The position numbers were made by a program, and so were the translations under genes. 64,000 nucleotides of DNA from Zygnema cylindricum. Lineage: Eukaryota > Streptophyta > Zygnematophyceae > Zygnematales > Zygnemataceae. The stretch is from NCBI GenBank assembly GCA_037447655.1, contig JBBHKE010002105.1, positions 1-64,000 of the forward strand, given 5' to 3'. Positions 33,890 to 46,398 of this stretch are shown here, piece after piece. The notes under the pieces were generated by a model. That model made no database searches and was not told where the DNA came from. It saw only the letters and a list, made by a program, of their open reading frames with translations. Numbering within the stretch: the first letter of the stretch is position 1; every line of letters starts with the position of its first letter.

Positions 33890-36800
33890 ATGGGCCTTTC
33901 GTCAAGAATTCCTATCTTCAATGGCCAAAAGTATGCTTACTTGGCGGCGATGGTTGAATCGTCGTTTAAAACTGCTAACTTCTTCGGGGTCTTGGATGGC
34001 TCCCTTGATGAAACAAATCCAACTTGGGTGAAAAAGAATTTAATGGCAAAGAAAAATCTAATTCTTTGTATTTCAAAAAATTTGGTCATGTCTCGACTGA
34101 AAATAAAGAATGCGAGCGAGATTTGGACATCATTGAAATCCGCGTTTGAGAAAGCGAATGTTCGAAGGTGCTTTTGGTGGCTGGAAAAATCTGGGGATAC
34201 AAATACTCGGGGGGTACTATGGTCAAGTATTGTGACAAATTTCGTGCACTCATTGATTGTCACTCTTCTACTGGGGGGTCATTTCCTGAGTTTCAGCAGG
34301 CACCTTTGCTTATTAGAGGACTTCCTACTAGCATGAAGGGTGTGTCTGTTCAGTTAAAAAGTCATGTTCAGTTAAAAAGTCATGATAAAGCTAGCTGGTC
34401 ATTTCAGTTAGCATATAATCTTCTATTGGAGGAAGAGACTAATACTAAACTCCTTGAAAGAGAAGGAAAGGTTGATGCTTTTTCCACAGACATTGATATA
34501 AAAAATCAGATTAATCAGAAGGAGAGTCAGTTTAACAATAATCATAATCATTTTAACCAGTATAATCAGAGGCAAAATATACCATTATCTACTACTTGCT
34601 TTTATTGTTTTGAGAAGGGTCATGAATACATGTACAATCGTAAGCTGAAAAAGGCTAATGAGACAAGTTTATACAGGCCAGGTTGACAATAAAGCCAATA
34701 TCACAAAGGCTTCTTTGGGAAGCCTTCCCGTAAAAATGCTCTATTTTCAGCTTCTGCAACTTGAATCTTTAAGCTTTAAGCTTTAAGCTTCAATGAGACA
34801 AAGGATGTAGAGTTATTTGCTATGGTGCCAGATGGATCATGGACACGGGAGCGTTTGCCCACATGTGTTAGAACTAGGCGGCTTTTACGAATCTGTAGCA
34901 AACATCTCCAAAAAGTATTTCCTATGCTTGTGGCATGAGTGTTCAAACCTCATCTCAGGGTGATGTATCTTTGATGGTAGATGTGGGGGGAAAGTCGGTA
35001 GAAATAACCCTTCACAATGTTTTTTTTGTTCCAGTGTTTAACAATAATCGTTTTGCTACATCATTAGTGGAGAGCAAAGGCTTTGAAGTCATTCTGAAAG
35101 GAGGTAGACAGGTTGTTAGCAAGAAAGGGAAAGTAGCAATAACAGAAAATAGAGATGCTAGCAAAATGTACTGGATGGACATGGCTGAATATAAAGAAAA
35201 TGATGTTCTCTACTCCAGTGTCCAATCTGATAATGAGTTATGGCATAAAAGATTAGGACATATGAATTACGATAGCCTTACGAAAATGGTGAATTCGGGA
35301 AAAGTTGAGGGAGTTTCTCTCAGTTCCCATCCTATAAAATCATGTGATGGTTGTTCATTTGGCAAGATCCACAAATTGCCATTTCCATAGGAAACAGACC
35401 ACAGATGGGAGAAAGTTCTGCAACTAATACATTCTGATGTTCTCTGTCCTTCACAAGTGGCTTCGGCTAGAGGCGTCCACTATATGGTTACATTTACAGA
35501 TGACTACTGGAGATATACCAAAGTTTACTTCATGCAACATAAAAGTGAAGTGTTTACTCTAAACACCTCAAGCCAGGGCATATAGCTTCATGGAGTTCGA
35601 TCTTGGTGTTGAGATCACCAATGGGGAAAAATACATCAGGAATTGAAGAAATTATCCTTCAAGAAAAATGTGTGAAATCTTACAGTTCCTATCAGGAATA
35701 GAATGGTGTTTCAGCGAGGGTAATAGGACAAAACACTACAAAGCGTGGGAGAAAAAGCTTCATAGAGTTCCAATCTTGGCGTTGAGATTAGACAATGGGG
35801 GAGAATATACATTAAAGGAATTTGAAGTGTTTCTCCTTTAAGAAGGTATCAGTCACAATCTTACAGTTCTATATACACCGGAGCAGAATGGTGTTTCTGA
35901 GAGATTAAATAGGATTGTGACAGAAAGTGCTCGGTCCATGCTTCCAAATAAAGGGCTAGATTTAAAATTCATGGGCTAAAGCACTTAACTGCACTGTTTA
36001 TATTAAGAATAGAATTGCTTCTAGATCTATTAGCATTACACCTTTTGAGCTTTGGACAGGAGAGAAACTTGATGTTAGTCACTTTAGGATCTTTGGCAAC
36101 AAGTGCTTTATTCTAGATACTTCACAAGATAGATGGAAAATGGATGCTAGGGGCTTACCGGGAAATTTCATGGGGTATAATGATAATGCAAAAGGTTATA
36201 GAGTTTATGTATTTGAGAAACAGAAAGTGGCTATCTCTAGAAATATCCAGATTAAAGATGAGATGGATTCGGTTGACTCTTTTCAAGTGCCAGACAAATC
36301 GGCAAAGGAAAAACAAGAATATGTCATTTTTCACCATACGCAGCGAGTTTACTTTCCCCAGGCAAGTGGGACTACTCTTCTTTCAGTTCCCTTAGTGATT
36401 TCAAAGGAGGCTTCACCACAAGTTCCAGCTCACGCGGAACAAATGGTTACACCACTAGTCGCGGATCAGCGAAGGCATTCAAATCGGAGACTGTCGACGA
36501 TTTCAGCCTCAGAATATCCGGGGGGGAAAGAGATCTAGCAGCCGTCTGCAAATAAGCTCTCATTTATTAAGGAGGCTTTTTCATCACCTGAGAGAAATCA
36601 TTGGATCGAGGCGGCGAACGATGAAATGAAATCTATTATGGAGGCACAAACGTGGGAGCTGGTGGATCTTCCTCAAGGCACAAAAGCCATCGGCAGCAAA
36701 TGCGTATTCAAGGTGAAGTTGAACGTGGACAACACCATTGAAAGGTATAAAGCCACACTAGTGGCTTAGGGGTATAATCAAAAAGAATGTATTGATTTTG

Positions 36801-38130
36801 AAAAAACCTTCTCTCCAGTTGTTAGATTTCCTACTGTTAGAATCTTGCTAAGTCTAGTGGCTATAGAGAATATGGAATTACATCAAATGCATGATAAAAT
36901 CGCCTTCTTTCATTGAGAGTTAGAAGAAACCATTTATATGAAACAACCTGAAATGTATGTTTAAAAAGTAAAGGAAAATTTAGTGTGTAAATTGATGAAA
37001 TCTTTATATGGGCTTAATCAAGCCTCGCGTTAGTGGAATTTGAAGTTAGATGAGTTTTTGACTGGGCTGGGATTTAAGAGAATTAGCTCAGATAATTCTG
37101 CATATGTTCTACAAGGGGACGATGGGATAATTTACATTGCTGTATATGTGGATAACTTATTATTAATAAGTAAGTCAATGGATGAAATAAACCGCATTAA
37201 AGCGGCTTTAAGGTCTAGGTTGGAGATGAGGGACCTTGGAGAGGCCAAGTATATCTTAGGTATACAGGTAGAAAGAGACAGAAACAAAAGGCTGATTATG
37301 TTAACTCAAAAAGAAGCAATAGGTAACATGCTCGAAAGATTTGAAATGAAAGATGTGAAAGGATCTATAACTCCCATGGAATTCAAGCAGAATTTGGAAG
37401 GAATTGAGTCAGACTCAGGCATAATGGTTTGTGGGAGCTAGAAACAAGGGAGGTAAAGTTTATGGCTTCGAAGCCATATAGACAGGTAGTTGGAAGTTTT
37501 ATATATTTTATGAACTGTACGAGACCCGACATTGCAGCAGATGTGGGAGTCTTGAGTCGAAGTCTGCAGAATCCTAAAAATGCAGATTGGGAAGCAGCAA
37601 AAAGGGTGTTGAGATATCTTGCAGGTACTCAAAATCTCAAGCTTGTACTCGGAGGAGGAGAGGTGAAACTACAAACATGGAGCGATGCTAGCTATGGAAA
37701 CATGCCAAACCAAAAATCTACGACCGGCTTTATTTTGAAGATTGGAGATGGAACTTGCTGCTGGAGTAGCAAATTACAAAAGGTTACAGCTAAATCCACA
37801 ATGGAGTCAGAAAATATGGCAGCAACTTCCACCCTCAAGGAGCTCCAATGGGTCAAGTCCATTTTACAAGAACTTGGGTATATGCAAACTGGTCCTCAAG
37901 CAATCTGGTGTGAGAACTAGGCATCCATTGAAATTGCCTCTAATCCAACCAATCACTTCAAGAGCAAACACATGGATGTTAGACTTCACTTTATTAGAGA
38001 AAAAGTACTTGCAAAAGTCGTTAAATTGTGTTATTTACCGCATGAGAAGATGGTGGCTGACATGTTAACAAAAGCCCTTGCTACTCCTAAGTTACAGTTT
38101 TGCAGAGATGTTATTGGACTAAGTGAGTAA
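33890..38130 (+). pseudogene. CopC gag-pol remnant
   Basis: The ATG at 33890 lies in the primer-binding site and starts MGLSSRIPIFNGQK, the same gag opening as CopB. Gag runs to about 34685 with two frame changes and a damaged zinc knuckle (CFYCFEKGHEYMYN). GAG-pre-integrase is at 34935-35390 (LWHKRLGHMN, CDGCSFGK). The integrase core is heavily broken at 35400-36130, with a partly duplicated segment near 35560-35800. Its C-terminus is at 36140-36538. Reverse transcriptase is at 36580-37440 with YVDN in place of YVDD at 37145-37156, and RNase H is at 37429-38130. It cannot encode active proteins. Confidence 0.85.
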
Positions 38131-38153
38131 TTGAGTCTAAAAATTTAGGGGAG

Positions 38154-39202
38154 TATTGTAATTTATAAATCCTTTTTTTCAATAAATAGGGGTTAAAATA
38201 ACTTAGAATATTTTCTAAGTAGTCTACTGTAATACTTACTTTAATTAGCGTTACAGTAGCAAAAATTAAAGCAGAGTATATTGTACTGTTATAGGGACAC
38301 GTGTCGGCGAAAGAACGTATGTAGGTTTTTCGGATTGGCGCTGACAGTTAGCCAAACGCGTCACGAAGTTGACGATTTGATTCACAAGATCAGACGAACG
38401 GGATCTGAACCGGGTATTCCGGAAATATATGGTACAATTCGACGGTACCATCGTCGATTGAATTTTTTCCAACGGACCCGATTCACCTGGGACCACAAGC
38501 GTGATTCACGAAGGACCACAAGCGTGATTCGCGTAGGACCACAAGTGACAAAGCACTCAGGTGCTTCGTACTACACGACCACATTCGGCTGACCTTTAAC
38601 GACTACCACTGACTAACCATTTGGAACGTTTTATGTACGGTTGGAACGTTTTGTGTACGGTTGGAACGTTTTTTGTACGGTTCAATATTTGGAAATACGT
38701 GAATAACATTTTTTTGTAGTTTAGTGTAATAAAAAATAGTGTTCTATTAATCATGTTTTTAAATATTAATAATTAGGGTTTTAAGGTACAGTGACGTACA
38801 GGTAGGATGCTTTGTCGTTAGTCAAGATAATAACCGTAGTAACGATTACCCAAATTAGTGTAGATCAGTAGATACACAGTGCGAGCATATAACATAGGAC
38901 CTAGCCAATTTTGAAGTATCCAGTATTGGGAATATGATTTTCTTAGGGCATTTGTTGAAAGACTTTCAAACATCGTATCTTTTGGTTTACTTGATCATTT
39001 GGGCTATAATTTTGTGAATTGTTAGTTTACTAAATTGTGTATCAATGTGGGAAATTTGAGTAATATTGGATTATTGAGTTATATTTTGTGCTAGTTCAAA
39101 GTTGGCTGTTGAGTAGGTACTTTGAGAGTTTCTGTTGTCTTTCATGTCTACTTCCACTACTACTGCTGGTTCTCCTCTTGCAACGGTGGTTGTAGAACAG
39201 CA
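38154..39202 (+). repeat. 3' LTR of CopC
   Basis: Starts TATTGTAATTTATAAATCC after the purine-rich AAAATTTAGGGGAG and ends GTAGAACAGCA; 1,049 bp. It aligns end to end with 32811-33885. Confidence 0.83.
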
Positions 39203-39207
39203 CTATC

Positions 39208-40172
39208 CCCATACTTTATCTCTACCGTAGGGATCTTTCTTTGCTTGGTAAAGAGGTGTTGGTCACGGCACATATGCCTAAATGCACCTGAGTCGACGAT
39301 CCATCCTTCTTGTGGGGCCTCCCGATTGGCTCCAGGGGCACACTTCTGTTTTCGATGGATCTCCTTCTCCTCCAGATTCTCATCAAGAAAAAGCTCTCCG
39401 TCCTCCTCCTCAGAGGACTCGTTCTCCTCCGTCTCTCTTTTCACTTGTGTGACCACAAGTGCCTTCTTCTTCCCTCTGGAAGAACCCCTTCCACGATTCT
39501 CTTGGAGCCTCAGCTCTGCCCGCTTAGTACACTCCCCTATGAAGTGTCCCGAATTTTTGCAAAAATAACAAATACCGTTTGGGAGCCTCGGTCCTCTAGA
39601 TTGATCTCTTTCTCCTTTTAAACTGTTGTATGGCTTCCACAGATTCTTCTCCCACCAGTCCGTTGCAGCAGCTAGAGCTTGAATGCTTTTTCCTCCTCTC
39701 TAAATCTCAATAGTGTTCTCCAACAGAAGTATCACCCAGACCACTGTATTTCATTGAGGGTGTTGACTTTCATCTTCATTGTACCGGTCCAACCAGCACA
39801 ATCCATATTGATAAACAAACAAGAGAGATTATTACAATAGTCTAACATTTCCCCCCTTTTGCAAGTATACTCCCCTAACCTTTGCTCGGCCAATTGGAGT
39901 TGTTGAATGGTACCGGATCTATAGATCTCCACTAAGGTCTCCCAAAACTCCTCGGCCTTAAAAATGTGAAGATGGGAGGTTGCCAAAACTTGACTAAGAT
40001 GCCACAGAATGAAGTGCATGGCAACCATGTTTGTGTATTCCTACGTTTAAATATCATTTTTCTTGGTTTTCACGGCCGCCGCTGCGGGTACCGTGGCGAT
40101 AAGAGTAAGAGGTGTCTCCTTCCCTTTCCCCTTTTTGGACACATTGCTGTCCCCGTCGTCTGCCTCCTCTAG
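39208..40172 (-). pseudogene. CopA fragment: protease and gag, 5' truncated
   Basis: A minus-strand remnant with protease motif WIVDSGA (near 39290-39310), the preceding acidic linker (near 39355-39456), the zinc-knuckle region near 39540-39570 and gag near 39732-40028. The sequence stops inside gag at about 40172. It continues CopA across CopC: the frame before the break at 39207 resumes at 32805. Confidence 0.8.
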
Positions 40173-42237
40173 AAACTAGAAGCTAAAGGGAAACCGGGAT
40201 ATTTTGTGGGATATGATGAGGATGTCAAGGGATATAGTGTCTATGACTTAGCTAATAAAGATATCATTCTGGTAAAGCATCTAGTTTTCATGGATGAACG
40301 AAAGTCATTTGACCCCTTCAAATACACTAAGAAGATAAGAATCAGTTTTGAGTTCGAAAGTGATGAGGACTCGGATCATCCCCGAATGGACACAAGTGAA
40401 AACGTGATTGCAAATTCAAAGTAGATCTAAGATGAAGGAGATACACCGGGATCTCCTAAAATCTCTATACACTCCGAGGAGATAGAGGAGGAGGAGCCCG
40501 AACCGGCTCCCATGGATTGGGGAGCCGATGAGACAATAGGAGGAACCCGAGACTTCCCTCCATTCCAGCTTCATAATTTGAGGGAGGACGAAGGAGCTCA
40601 AAATGCTGTAAGAAAAAAAGGCAGTTCACAAGGTAACAAAGCTATCTCACCCAGATGAGCCTCAGTCATACTCGGAGGCAATAGACAGTACGGAGAAAGA
40701 CCGATGGGTCAGAGCCATAAATGATGAGATGGCTTCCATCATGGAAGCTAATATTTGGGAGCTGGTGGACTGCCCTCCAAACAAAAAACCTATCAGGTGC
40801 AAATGGGTATTGAAATTGAAACTGAACCGAGATAATAACATAGAGAGATATAAGGCTCGGCTGGTAGCAAAGGGGTTCACCCAAAAAGAGGGGATATATT
40901 ACGAGGAGACTTTTGCTCCGGTGGTTCGGTTCCCATCTGTAAGGATTCTCTTTAGTCTAGCAGCAACGGAAGACATGGAAATACACAAGATGGATATCAA
41001 GACCGCTTTCCTCAACGGTGAACTAGAGGAAGAAATCATCATGCGACAACCACAAGGATTTATAGAGGAAGGAGAAGAGAGCAAAGTCTGCAGGCTCATA
41101 AAGTCCTTAAATGGACTGAACCATGCTCCCACACAATGGAATAAGAAACTAGATGAGTTTCTCATCAATCTAGGATATATTCGGATCAGTTGAGACCATT
41201 CCATTTACATGTTTGAGGATGAGAATGGTGTGGTTTTTTATTGCAATTAGAAGCAGATTTGATATGAAGGATTTAAGGGAGGCTAAATATTTTTTGGGGG
41301 TTCAAATGGAAAGAGATAGAGGGAAGAAAATAGTCAGACTTACTCAGAAGGAAGCAATCGGAAATATGCTTGAGAAATTTTAGATGGAAAAGGCAAACTG
41401 TTGTACCACTCCCATAGACTTGAAGAAAGTAAGTGATGGGAGTGTAAAAAGAAGAGTGATAATACTAGTTGATCAGATGAGTCTAGAAGAGAGATAATTT
41501 ATGAAGTTCATTCCTTACAGACAGGTTGTAAAAAGTTTGATTTACTTTATGAATTGTACAAGACCGGACATAGACAGGTTGTAGGAAGTTTGATTTACTC
41601 TATGAATTGTACAAAAGTAGACATAGCAACAGTAGTTGGAGTCCTCAGTAGGAGTTTTAATGATCTTAAGAAGAGAGATTGGGAGGCAACCAAGAGAGTT
41701 ATGAGATACTTGGTGGGAACTAGGGATTTATGGTTGCATTTGGGAGGGGAGCACACTAGCATCACTACTTGGAGGGATGCCAGTTATGGGGATGCACTTG
41801 TGAGAAGATGCACTTCTGGGTATGTGTTGTATATGGGGAAAGGTGCTTGCTGCTAGAGTAGCAAGCAACAAAAGGTGGTTGCTCAGTCCACTATAGAGGC
41901 TGAGGACATGGCCTCTATTTCTGCTGTGAAAGAACTGATGTGGGTCAAGTCTTTATTACAAGAACTGGGGTATATGAAGAAGGGAGTGCATGAAGTGTTT
42001 TGTGATAATCAGGCTTCAATTGCAATTATAGTCAATCCAAAACATCATTTCAAGGCTAAGCATATAGATATAAGATTGAGTTTTGTGAGGGAAAAAGTTG
42101 AAAACAAAATTGTGAATCTGGTGTATAGGGGTGATGGGGAAATGGTGGCTGATATGAGGACAAAAACTGTGCCATCTCCCAAGTTAAAATACTGTAGAGA
42201 AAAGTGTGGTTTAAAGGAGAAACTGAAATTAGACTAG
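40169..42237 (+). pseudogene. CopD pol remnant: integrase C-terminus, RT, RNase H
   Basis: The integrase tail is at 40180-40600 and the reverse transcriptase N-half at 40729-41193 (VDCPPNKKPI; MDIKTAFLNGE). The segment that should hold YVDD is deleted near 41235-41250. RNase H is at 41554-42237 (WRDASYGDA, STIEAEDMA, KHIDIRLSFV). A 53-bp tandem duplication (units starting 41521 and 41574) repeats the segment before RNase H. It is clearly inactive. Confidence 0.83.
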
Positions 42238-42250
42238 AAAATAAGAGGAG

Positions 42251-43034
42251 TGTTGAAATCACAAGATTTAAGGAAGATATTTTCTAGGTGTTAATTAGGT
42301 TAAATAACTAAAAGAAAAAGCACCGGCAACCTGCCTCCACCTTCTCTCTCTAGCCCCCATACTTGTTGAAGTAACTGAAAAAGAGAGAGGGCGGTGGAGC
42401 CATGGTTGCCTCAGCTCCATATGCAAGACTAAAGAGCACAAGACAAATGTACCGGACATTTGTTTTTTTGGACGACGAGCATTAAAAGCCGGTTTCGATC
42501 CGACGGTCCGCATCATTGCCGGGATCTCAGAATAGCCGCCTTGGCGGTTTTCGGACGTGACATGACCTGTTGATATGTGGCAAGATATTATTGAGAAGCG
42601 GTATTCCCAGGGAGCATGAGGACAAGTCTGAAAGAGACAGACGTCCCATGGCCTAGTCGTACACGAGCCGTACAGAAAGTATATCGGTCGTAGTACCTTT
42701 CTGTACTATACATTCCTTTGATTCGTTCGTACATCAGTAGATAGGGGTTGTGAGACTGGTTTAGGACTTAGAGGATTGAGGAGGTAGGCGCCTCTCTCCC
42801 AACAAACTTGTATAAATATTCACATCTTTGTCACTTGTTAAACTAATCAACTAGTTAGGCGTTTTCAATGATTCTTTTTGCTGTGGACTCAGGGGTGTCC
42901 AGACTACACAAAAGTGCACCCAGATTGTCTATTGACTTGCTTGGGTAGCAGCAGTTCTAGTTGAAAGTGGGTTAGTTTAAAGCTATCTAGAGGCTTCCTG
43001 AATTTTGCTGTCCAATGGGGGACACAATATTGCA
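42251..43034 (+). repeat. 3' LTR of CopD, internally deleted
   Basis: Starts TGTTGAAATCACAAG and ends GGGGGACACAATATTGCA; 784 bp, about 200 bp shorter than related LTRs. The missing part is the segment that carries the tRNA-like block in the CopF LTRs (compare 45590-45790). A GTAC-rich segment and TATAAATATT (near 42812) are kept. Confidence 0.8.
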
Positions 43035-45396
43035 GATGATGATGTAGAAAGCATTGTGTTGGAAATATGGAAGGAGAAGAGGAAGGACAAACTCACACCG
43101 ATAGCTACTGTGTCGGTAGTGATAGGGGCTGTTTAGAAAACCGATACAAATGATACTAAAATTGGGGGTTTCGACATTACAGTGGCAACTCATTTTATTC
43201 TCGGTCGTCTTACTCAAGCAGTTGCTACACCTCACCATAATGTGGACAAGGCGGCCGATTTGAGGGAGGCTCTTGTAAGCTCTTGTAAAAATTTGCAAGA
43301 GTGGTACGATTCAGCAATAGAAGCTAACTGATCAGAAGGTACAAGCATATGTTCACAAAGGAAGAAAAATGCTTGAGTTTTGCAATGATTTGTTTGGATT
43401 GTTTATGGAGTTGGAGAATGCTAGAAGTCAAGAGATTGAGAAAGAAAAGGTGAATACTCTACTAATGAAACTGCCAGATGATTATGAGAACATCATTAAC
43501 AGGGTTAAATATTTGCCATATTCTCGATGGATCTAGAACTGGGTTGTTAGGATGATTTTGGTTTGGGAAAACACCATTGAGATTCGGAAAAGAGGAAAGA
43601 GTGTTCAAGCATTGGCTGTTGGTACTGACTAGAGGAATTATGATTTTAAAAAACCTTATGGAAACTTTGATGGAAGAGGGAGAGGAATCCAATCGGATGG
43701 AGTCCTCTAAAGGGGCTTTGTCATTTTTTTAAGAAGCCGGGACATTATTTGGCGTAGTGTACCAAATTGACTGAGTTGAGGCTTAAGGAGGGGCAGATCG
43801 GTAGACCATCCAAAGGTAAGAAGAATGCATTTGTGGTAACACAAGTCATTGGAGAGGATTTCAATGACGATGATGGAGAACATCTTCTCAACGAAGAGTT
43901 GGAGGTAAAAGGCGAGCTGGAGATTCCAAAATAGCAAAAGTGAGCTTTCCGCGGAGTAAAAGAAGCTCCCAAAGAAGGTTAGATTATTGATTTAGGTGCC
44001 TCTATGCATATGTGTAGAGAGAAACAGATGCTAACTAAAATGAGAAAAATCTCTACTGTAGAGATTAAGTATGGGGATGAGAGAATAGTAACCACTAGTT
44101 TAGTAGGATTTGTGGATTTGAAAGTCTTAGTTGAAGGTAAGACATCCATAGTCACTTTTTCTGATGTCTTTTTTATTCCAGAGCTAAACAAAAATCTTAT
44201 CTCTACGCCAGTCTTTTATGATAACGGTTTTGAGACTAACACCAAGAAAGGAGTCTTTGTTGCTAGCTATGAGGATGAAGTATACTTCACAGCTGAAAAG
44301 GTTAGCCATGGAATGTTTAGGCTAAATTTGAGTAATAGAAAGGCAAGAGTTTACTATGCCGGTGTAAATAACTTAATGATGTAGCTTAAACGATTGGGGC
44401 ATGTGCATCTAGATAGACTAAAAGAAATAAAGAAGAGGGGAGTGGTTGAGGGAATACATATTGGGGATAATGAGACAGTGGATGACTGTAGTGGATGTGC
44501 TTAAGGTAAGGCCCACAGATTACTTTTCCCAAAAACTGCAACCTATACAAGAGAAAAAGTTATACATCTAGTTCATACAGACATATGGGGACCGACCAAA
44601 GTGCCATAAGTTGGAGGGAAAAGATTTATGCTTAGTATTACCGATGACTGGTCTATATATTCCAAAGTCTATAAAGACCTATTCATTTAGAGAGATTGAA
44701 TCGGACATTAAGTGAAAGTGTCAAGAGTATGCTATCACATAAAAAGATAAAAAAACGCTTTTGGGCAGAAGCTATGAACTATGCTAACTATCTTAAGAAT
44801 AGAGTTCTCACCTGGGCGGTGAGATGTCAAACACCCTATGAAAGATGGACCAGGAGAAAACCGGATGTCTCACAGTTAAAGGTGTTAAGAGTTCAATTTT
44901 TTAGTCTAAGGGCAAAAAAATCCGATTAGAAGTTATACAAGAGGAAAGTCGGGGTACTTACTTAGCTATGATGAAAATGTAAAAGATATAGAGTTTATGA
45001 TCTCCGGAAAGAAAATATCATCTTACAGAAACACTTGGTAGTTATAGATGAAGGAAAGTCAGTAGTTTCTTAAAATGTACTAAACCGGTCAGAATTAGAA
45101 TTGAATCCGAGAGTGAGTTAGATTCATATAATTTTAACATAACTTTGGTTAAGCCGGAATTTGCAGATATAGGGAAAAATTTGACCGAAAATGGCTGTCT
45201 TTTGGAGCCACAGTTTCCAGTTTAAACCGAGGAAATGGATAAAAAAAGACAGGAAATGGACGATGGACTCCACGAATATGGGAGATGAAAAAGTCATTCA
45301 GAGAAATCCGAAATTATCATCTTTTCCGACATCAGATTTTGAATGAGGGAGGAGAAGCAGCTAGAGACTACAAGAAAGACAAGTGAATAATAAAGT
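43035..45396 (+). pseudogene. CopE gag-protease-integrase remnant
   Basis: Gag remnant from about 43070 to 43730 and a damaged zinc knuckle near 43720-43760. The protease region reads LGAS instead of SGAS near 43990, followed by MHMCREKQML. GAG-pre-integrase is at 44004-44384. The integrase is broken, with most of its catalytic core missing near 44670-44700 and a remnant at 44696-44929 (MNRTLSESVKSML, QTPYERW). Many stops are present. Confidence 0.8.
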
Positions 45397-46383
45397 TGTT
45401 GAAATCACTAGATTTACGGAAGGTATTTTCTAGGTATTAATTAGGTTAAATAACTAAAAGAAAAAGCATAGGCAACCTGCCTCCACCTTCTCTCTCTAGC
45501 CCCCATATTTGTTGTAGTCACTGAAGGAGAGAGAGGGCGATGGAGCCATGGTTGCCTCAACTCCATAGGCAAAACTAAAGAGTGACCTAAGTCACTCGCA
45601 ACAAAAAAGTTGAGTCCGGCAGGACTCAAACCTCCGACCGGCAGAGCGAGGCGTAGCCGTCAACTCTTACCGGTCTGTCGTAGTAATCCGTTAGGATACA
45701 TAGGGTTTGATAGCTATTTAAACATTAGCTAGATCATTTATTCGTTCAATGAAATAATAAATTAAGGACATATAAACTAGTTGAGTTTTATAACGCATGA
45801 AACAAATGTACCGGACATTTGTTATTTTGGAAGGCGAGCATTCAAAGCCAGTTTGGATCTGACGGTCCGCATCATCCCCGAGATCCCGAAATAGCCGCCT
45901 TGGTGGCTTTCGGACGTGAAATGACCTGTCGACACGCGGTATGATATCATTGGGAAGCGAGAATCTCGGGGAGCATGAGGACAAGTCCGAAGGAGAGGCG
46001 TCCCATGGCCTAGTCGTACACCAGCCGTACAGAAAGTACGTCGGACGTAGTACCTTTCTCTACTATACAGTCCTTTGATTGGTTCGTCCATCAGTAGATA
46101 GGGGTTCTGAGAGGGGTTTAGGGATTGAGGAGGTAGCCGCCTCTCTCCCAACAAGCTTGTATAAATATTGGCATCTTTGCCACTTGATAAACTAATCGTG
46201 TGGTTGGGCGATTTTAGTGATTCTTTTTGCGGTGGACTTAGGGGAGTCTAGACAGCACAGGGACGCAGTCAGATTGTCTATTGACCAGCTTGGGTAGAAA
46301 CAGTTCTCGTCGAAAGTTGGTTAGTCAAAAGCTATCTAGAGGCTTCCTGAATTTTGCAGTCCAATGGGGGACACAAATTTATA
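45397..46383 (+). repeat. 5' LTR of CopF
   Basis: Starts TGTTGAAATCACTAG and ends GGGGGACACAAATTTATA next to the primer-binding site; 987 bp. It contains an antisense tRNA-like block (B-box-like GGACTCAAACC complement at 45622-45632, A-box-like complement CTCTTACCGGTCT at 45664-45676), a GTAC-rich stretch near 46010-46060 and TATAAATATT near 46161. Confidence 0.87.
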
Positions 46384-46398
46384 GGTTATGGGCCCACC
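46384..46398 (+). promoter_or_regulatory. Primer-binding site for initiator tRNA-Met anticodon arm (CopF)
   Basis: GGTTATGGGCCCACC follows the 5' LTR without a gap, identical over 15 bases to the CopB site although the two LTRs differ strongly. The ATG at 46388-46390 opens gag (MGPPSKVPIFNGS). Confidence 0.83.

Larger units (their letters stand above)
32811..39202 (+). mobile_element. CopC: decayed Ty1/Copia retrotransposon inserted in CopA
   Basis: A 6,392-bp element with LTRs 32811-33885 and 38154-39202, flanked by CCATC (32806-32810) and CTATC (39203-39207), one mismatch. Primer-binding site GGTTATGGGCC begins at 33886. It belongs to another subfamily than CopA, B, D and F: its LTR is unrelated in most of its length, though it shares the tRNA-Met-type primer site. 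The LTRs are visibly more diverged from each other than those of CopB, and the coding part is riddled with stops, so it is older. Confidence 0.87.
22269..40172 (-). mobile_element. CopA: Ty1/Copia retrotransposon, minus strand, interrupted twice
   Basis: The oldest element of this cluster. It survives as 22269-26075, 32531-32810 and 39208-40172, in the order (leftwards) gag, protease, integrase, reverse transcriptase/RNase H, 3' LTR. CopB lies in the GAG-pre-integrase region and CopC just after the protease. In both cases the interrupted frame resumes directly after one copy of the 5-bp duplication is removed. The 5' LTR and the start of gag are missing beyond 40172, where a different element (CopD) begins in the opposite direction. 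Confidence 0.85.
40169..43034 (+). mobile_element. CopD: 5'-truncated Ty1/Copia element with 3' LTR
   Basis: It begins abruptly in the integrase C-terminal region (GKPGYFVGYDEDVKGY) and continues through reverse transcriptase and RNase H to a polypurine tract (AAATAAGAGGAG) and the 3' LTR 42251-43034. No 5' LTR, gag, protease or integrase core is present. At its left edge it abuts the truncated CopA in head-to-head orientation, with the shared word CTAGA at the junction. Confidence 0.82.
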
